Origin: Mycolicibacterium grossiae
Lineage (GTDB): Bacteria > Actinomycetota > Actinomycetes > Mycobacteriales > Mycobacteriaceae
Length of the DNA: 64,000 bases
NCBI RefSeq assembly: GCF_008329645.1
Contig: NZ_CP043474.1
Span: 3,782,001 to 3,846,000, forward strand
Direction of reading: 5' to 3'
Shown one piece after another: positions 62,601 to 64,000 of the stretch. A model generated the notes under the pieces. The model made no database searches. It was not told the origin of the DNA and saw only the letters and a list, made by a program, of their open reading frames with translations. Each line of letters opens with the position of its first letter. The stretch's first letter is position 1. Both the position numbers and the translations under genes were made by a program.

Positions 62601-62947
62601 TCGCCGAGGCGTTCGCCTCGATGGGACAGGACCGCTCGGGCACCAGCGCCTTCCTGGAGGAGCTGCGGCTGTTGCCGCGCGAGGAGTGGCCGGCGCGCGT
62701 GCGGCGGCTGATCTCCGAGGAGATGAGCCTCATCCTGCGGCGCTCGGTCGATGCCGACAAGCCGCTGTCGGAATACGGTCTCGACTCGCTCGGGACCCTG
62801 GAACTGCGTACCCGCCTCGAAGCCGAGACCGGCGTGCGCATCGGCTCGACGGACGTCACCACGGTCCGTGCGTTGGCCGAGCGTCTCAGCGAGACCATCG
62901 CCGAGACGATGCAGGTCGAGGGCACCGCACCGGCGGTGTCGTCGTGA
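56633..62947 (+). CDS. Highly reducing type I polyketide synthase, mycocerosic acid synthase-like
   Basis: Iterative PKS that elongates a fatty acyl starter with methyl-branched units. The 2104-residue protein has the full Mas domain order: ketosynthase (about 5-425; Cys178 in VDSACSSSLL, His in EAHGTGTP and NLGHGQ), acyltransferase (about 542-845; Ser633 in GHSMGEAA, and VASH at the specificity site, pointing to methylmalonyl-CoA), dehydratase (about 900-1175; His936 in DDHRVHDVAALPG), enoylreductase (about 1412-1739; SATGGVGQAAVAIAKAAGAE), ketoreductase (about 1752-1945; TGGLGGLGLFLAEKMADAG) and acyl carrier (Ser2052 in GLDSLGTLEL). The GTG has AGAAGAGG 9 nt upstream. The Pks2/Pks5/Mas subgroup cannot be settled by eye. 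Confidence 0.95.
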   Translation: MVDTPVTPVAVIGMGCRLPGGIDSPAELWDALLSGLDTVTKVPLDRWDAEEYYDPEPGVPGRSVSKWGAFLADIAGFDADFFGISEREATSIDPQHRLLLETAWEAIEHAGIDPATLASTLTGVFVGMTHADYQLLAADAGAVEGPYGFTGNNFSLASGRIAYHLGVHGPAFTVDSACSSSLLAVHQACRSLHEGESDLALAGGVSIMLEPRKMSSGSAQGMLSPTGHCHAFDVNADGFVSGEGSAMVLLKRLDDALAAGDRVLAVIRGTASNQDGHTVNIAVPSRTAQVDVYRAALAAGGVDPTTVGYVEAHGTGTPVGDPIEYASLADVYGTAGPCVLGSVKTNLGHGQSASGAIGLIKAVLALQHGEVPKNLYFTGLPEEMAGVETNLFVPVETTAWPAAGEVRRAAVSSYGLSGTNVHAVLEAAPAGPSPRVVEPATNGHVATASGPLLFPLSATTVEELRRTAGRLADWVAGRPTNGSAGAELTELTDLAYTLARRRAHRPVRTVVIAAHREELVAALRGVAEGEDPREPAVAAGDRGPVWVFSGQGSQWAAMGAELLTSEPEFARAVAEIEPLIAAESGFSVTEAMSSPSVVTGIDRVQPTVFAVQVALAATLRSYGVTPGAVIGHSMGEAAAAVVAGALSLADGVKVISRRSRLMATVSGSGAMASVELPAQQVLSELASRGVTDVVLSVVASPQSAVVGGNKESIRALVAEWDARGIMAREVAVDVASHSPQVDPILDELTEVLEDLEPMEPSVPYYSATLYDPRDFPEFDAYYWVDNLRHAVRFAAAVQAALEDGYRVFGELSPHPLLTHAVDQNARSLDVRLAALASVRREQKLPYGLREFVADLHVAGAALDYSVIWPDGRLVDAPLPTWNHPPLILAREEQGHNAATVAVHPLLGAHVRLPETPERHVWQSDVGTAAQPWLDDHRVHDVAALPGAAYCEIALAAARQVLGEASVVRDVTFEQMLLLEEQSPLSAVASVNAAGVLEFVVTTHVEDDEVRRASAVLDTIAEGAQPGAYDVEALLAAHPVHVEGHELREFYAARGIGYGVAFGGLHAAHTGEGSDSTVLAEVALPGSIRSQQGAFVTHPALLDACFQAVGAHPDLFSDASGALMLPLGVGELRAYGSTRNAHYCYVRLTSAQPTAVEADIDVLDEHGAVLLSVIGLRLGTGVSEEGQRDRRLNERLLTIDWRRQDTPVAEIGSGSWLVIDTGAGAAPFAAELGAVLTARETDVTTLSWAADADHDATVATLHETLTARHFAGVVVVQEPATEGVDVVAEGVDHVRHLVRIVRQLPEIPGEPPRLYVVTRGAQAVQSDEAPNLAQGGIRGLVRVLGMEYPAMRPTQIDVDAATDVELVAAELLAGSDEDETAWRDGQYYTARLNVTPLQAEERHTTVVAPERDGMRLQIRTPGDLQSAELVAYERTAPGPGQIEVAVSASNLNFADVLVAYGRYPSFEGRLPQLGADFAGVVTAVGAGVTDHQIGDRVAGISATGAWCTFVTCDANLAVRIPDDLPDATAAAVPSAHATAWYSLHDLARISAGDKVLIHSATGGVGQAAVAIAKAAGAEIFATAGSEERRQLLRDWGIKHVYDSRSIAFADEIRRDTDGYGIDVVLNSLPGAAQRAGLELLTFGGRFVEIGKRDIYGDTKMGLFPFRRNLSFYAVDLALLTLVSPDTLRRLLEDIYAAIADGVLPPPQTTHYPLANGANAIRAMGAAEHTGKLVLEVPRSGQYVAVVPAERAPAFRTDGSYVVTGGLGGLGLFLAEKMADAGCGRLVLNGRSKPSSETQRVIERLRRAGTEVEVVLGDVSAADTAGRLVAAATDTGKPLRGVLHAAAVIEDATLPNITDDLLERDWAPKALGAWRLHEATATAPLDWFCSFSSAAAMVGSPGQGAYAAANSWLDAFARWRRAQGLPAQVVAWGAWAQIGAGQAMADNAGMAIDPEDGAFAFDTLMRHTRVYSGYAPVAGAPWLTAFAQTSPFAEAFASMGQDRSGTSAFLEELRLLPREEWPARVRRLISEEMSLILRRSVDADKPLSEYGLDSLGTLELRTRLEAETGVRIGSTDVTTVRALAERLSETIAETMQVEGTAPAVSS

Positions 62948-63009
62948 TGGAGATCCAGCCAGCGCCGAAGACGTCGCTCACCGAAGAGATGCGAGCGGGG
63001 GAGGAATAG
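62947..63009 (+). CDS. 20-codon mini-ORF bridging the PKS and papA genes
   Basis: ATG at 62947 overlaps the PKS stop (TGATG). The frame encodes MEIQPAPKTSLTEEMRAGEE and its TAG ends at 63009, one base before the papA ATG. Its last codons contain the GGAGGAA ribosome binding site of papA. Perfect packing at both ends suggests it is translated by re-initiation and couples papA to the PKS; whether the acidic peptide has a role, for instance as a small docking element, is unknown. It could also be a chance open frame. Confidence 0.5.
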   Translation: MEIQPAPKTSLTEEMRAGEE

Positions 63010-64000
63010 ATGGTTGCGATCACGGCCATTCACGATTGGACCGGAGCCCCGGGCGAGGTGGTGTCCTGGCACCCGTCGCCGGCGAGCCGCGCCAAGGTGG
63101 CGAAGGCGCCCGTCAGCGACGTGCCGGTGAGTTACCAGCAGGCGCAGCACATCCGGGGCTTCCTGTCGCACCAGGCCGGTGGCACCGACATGGCGCGCCT
63201 GAACATCCCGGCCTGGGACATGCAGGGGCAGTGCGACATCCGCGCGATGTCACACGTCATCAACGCCTACCTGCGGCGGCACGACACCTACCACAGCTGG
63301 TTCGAGATGACCGCCGACGACCAGATCGTGCGGCACACCGCGACGAATCCGCGCGACATCAACTTCGTCCCCACCAAGCACGGCGAGATGACCGCCGCGC
63401 AGTGGCGCGAGCACGTCCTCGCGACGCCGGATCCGCTGCAGTGGGATTGCTTCTCGTTCGGCATCATCCAGCGCGAGGACCACTTCACCTTCTACATCAG
63501 CATCGACCACGTGCACACCGACGCGATGTTCATGGGTCTGGTGCTGGTGGAGATCCACATGATGTACGCGGCGCTGGCGAGCGGTGCGGCACCGATCCCG
63601 CTGCCCGGCGCGGGCAGCTACGACGACTACTGCACGCGCCAGCACGAGTTCCTCTCCGGGCTCACGATGGACGCACCGGAGGTCCAGGAGTGGGTGCGCT
63701 TCGCGCAGCGCAACGACGGCAGCCTGCCGCACTTCCCGCTTCCGCTGGGCGATCCGCCGTGGTCGATCACCGGTGACCTGGTGACCGTTCGGCTGATGGA
63801 CAAGGGCCAGGCCGAGCGCTTCGAGGCGGCGTGCACCGCCGCGGGTGCGCGCTTCATCGGCGGCGTGTTCGCCTGTGCCGCACTGGCGCAGCACGAACTG
63901 ACCGGTTCGACCGACTACCACACCATCACGCCCACCACGACGCGGCAGACGCCCGCCGAGTTCCAGACCACCGGCTGGTTCACCGGCGTGGTGCCGATCT
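63010..64000 (+). CDS. PapA-family polyketide acyltransferase, 3' end outside the window
   Basis: Transfers PKS-made or fatty acyl groups onto a glycolipid (trehalose in PapA1/A2/A3 systems). The first 330 residues are visible. The condensation-type active site is the HxxxD in SIDHVHTDAMF (His167, Asp171); the family form is usually HHxxxDG, so the first His and final Gly are Asp and Ala here. The N-terminal block MVAITAIHDWTGAPGEVVSW and VSYQQAQHIRGFLSHQ is typical of PapA1-PapA3 proteins. GGAGGAA lies 4 nt before the ATG. Genes such as mmpL may follow beyond the window. Confidence 0.9.
   Translation, partial: MVAITAIHDWTGAPGEVVSWHPSPASRAKVAKAPVSDVPVSYQQAQHIRGFLSHQAGGTDMARLNIPAWDMQGQCDIRAMSHVINAYLRRHDTYHSWFEMTADDQIVRHTATNPRDINFVPTKHGEMTAAQWREHVLATPDPLQWDCFSFGIIQREDHFTFYISIDHVHTDAMFMGLVLVEIHMMYAALASGAAPIPLPGAGSYDDYCTRQHEFLSGLTMDAPEVQEWVRFAQRNDGSLPHFPLPLGDPPWSITGDLVTVRLMDKGQAERFEAACTAAGARFIGGVFACAALAQHELTGSTDYHTITPTTTRQTPAEFQTTGWFTGVVPI

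Overview
The window is a gene-dense, very GC-rich stretch of a mycobacterial chromosome, most likely a rapid-growing, environmental-type species (Mycolicibacterium). Lineage markers are the fabG1 (mabA)-inhA pair, the ripA-ripB-moxR1 cell-wall block, the lipomannan mannosyltransferase mptB, an intein-free SUF operon, a mycocerosic-acid-synthase-like polyketide synthase with a PapA acyltransferase, and many mycobacterial leaderless promoters (a TANNNT box about 6 nt before ATG or GTG). Gene order largely follows the M. tuberculosis Rv1438-Rv1497 segment as I remember it, with local replacements.

Layout: (1) 1-3806: end of tpiA, then secG and ppc on the plus strand. (2) 3822-10661, minus strand: a compact pentose-phosphate operon read as tkt-tal-zwf-opcA-pgl-small helical protein. 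(3) 10865-17116: haem A synthesis (ctaB, ctaA) interleaved with arfB, a quinone reductase, an ATP-grasp protein, a DUF429/TetR pair and a divergent DAPG-hydrolase-like gene. (4) 17123-20575, minus strand: mptB translationally coupled to a two-gene ABC-2 transporter. (5) 20686-27037: sufR-B-D-C-S-U-T, with a SufR-type operator over the sufR start. (6) 27041-32876: a GH27 alpha-galactosidase lipoprotein and an OYE-family reductase (both apparently accessory), thioredoxin, an enoyl-CoA hydratase, an ABC-F protein and a tiny HTH protein. (7) 32922-37080: acnR, acn and a membrane protein, with an AcnR-type operator upstream of acn. (8) 37299-42730: ripA, ripB, moxR1, a DUF58 protein and a VWA membrane protein. 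(9) 42774-45450: a small leader ORF, fabG1, inhA and ferrochelatase. (10) 45453-49214: a conserved hypothetical, NfeD, an SPFH protein, a DoxX-like protein and a VTT-domain membrane protein. (11) 49380-55873: methylmalonyl-CoA mutase mutA-mutB, its chaperone meaB, and lipL. (12) 55874-64000: a 759-bp AT-richer leader, a 2104-residue reducing PKS, a 20-codon mini-ORF and a PapA acyltransferase cut by the window end.

The genes form functional blocks: NADPH and pentose supply, haem A and cytochrome oxidase maturation, Fe-S cluster assembly next to the Fe-S enzyme aconitase, peptidoglycan hydrolysis and envelope assembly, mycolate elongation, and methylmalonyl-CoA metabolism. The most interesting feature is the juxtaposition of mutAB-meaB (which makes or consumes methylmalonyl-CoA) with a PKS whose acyltransferase looks methylmalonyl-specific and a PapA that would esterify the product, suggesting a branched-chain acyl-glycolipid locus. 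No tRNA, rRNA, CRISPR array or transposase was seen.
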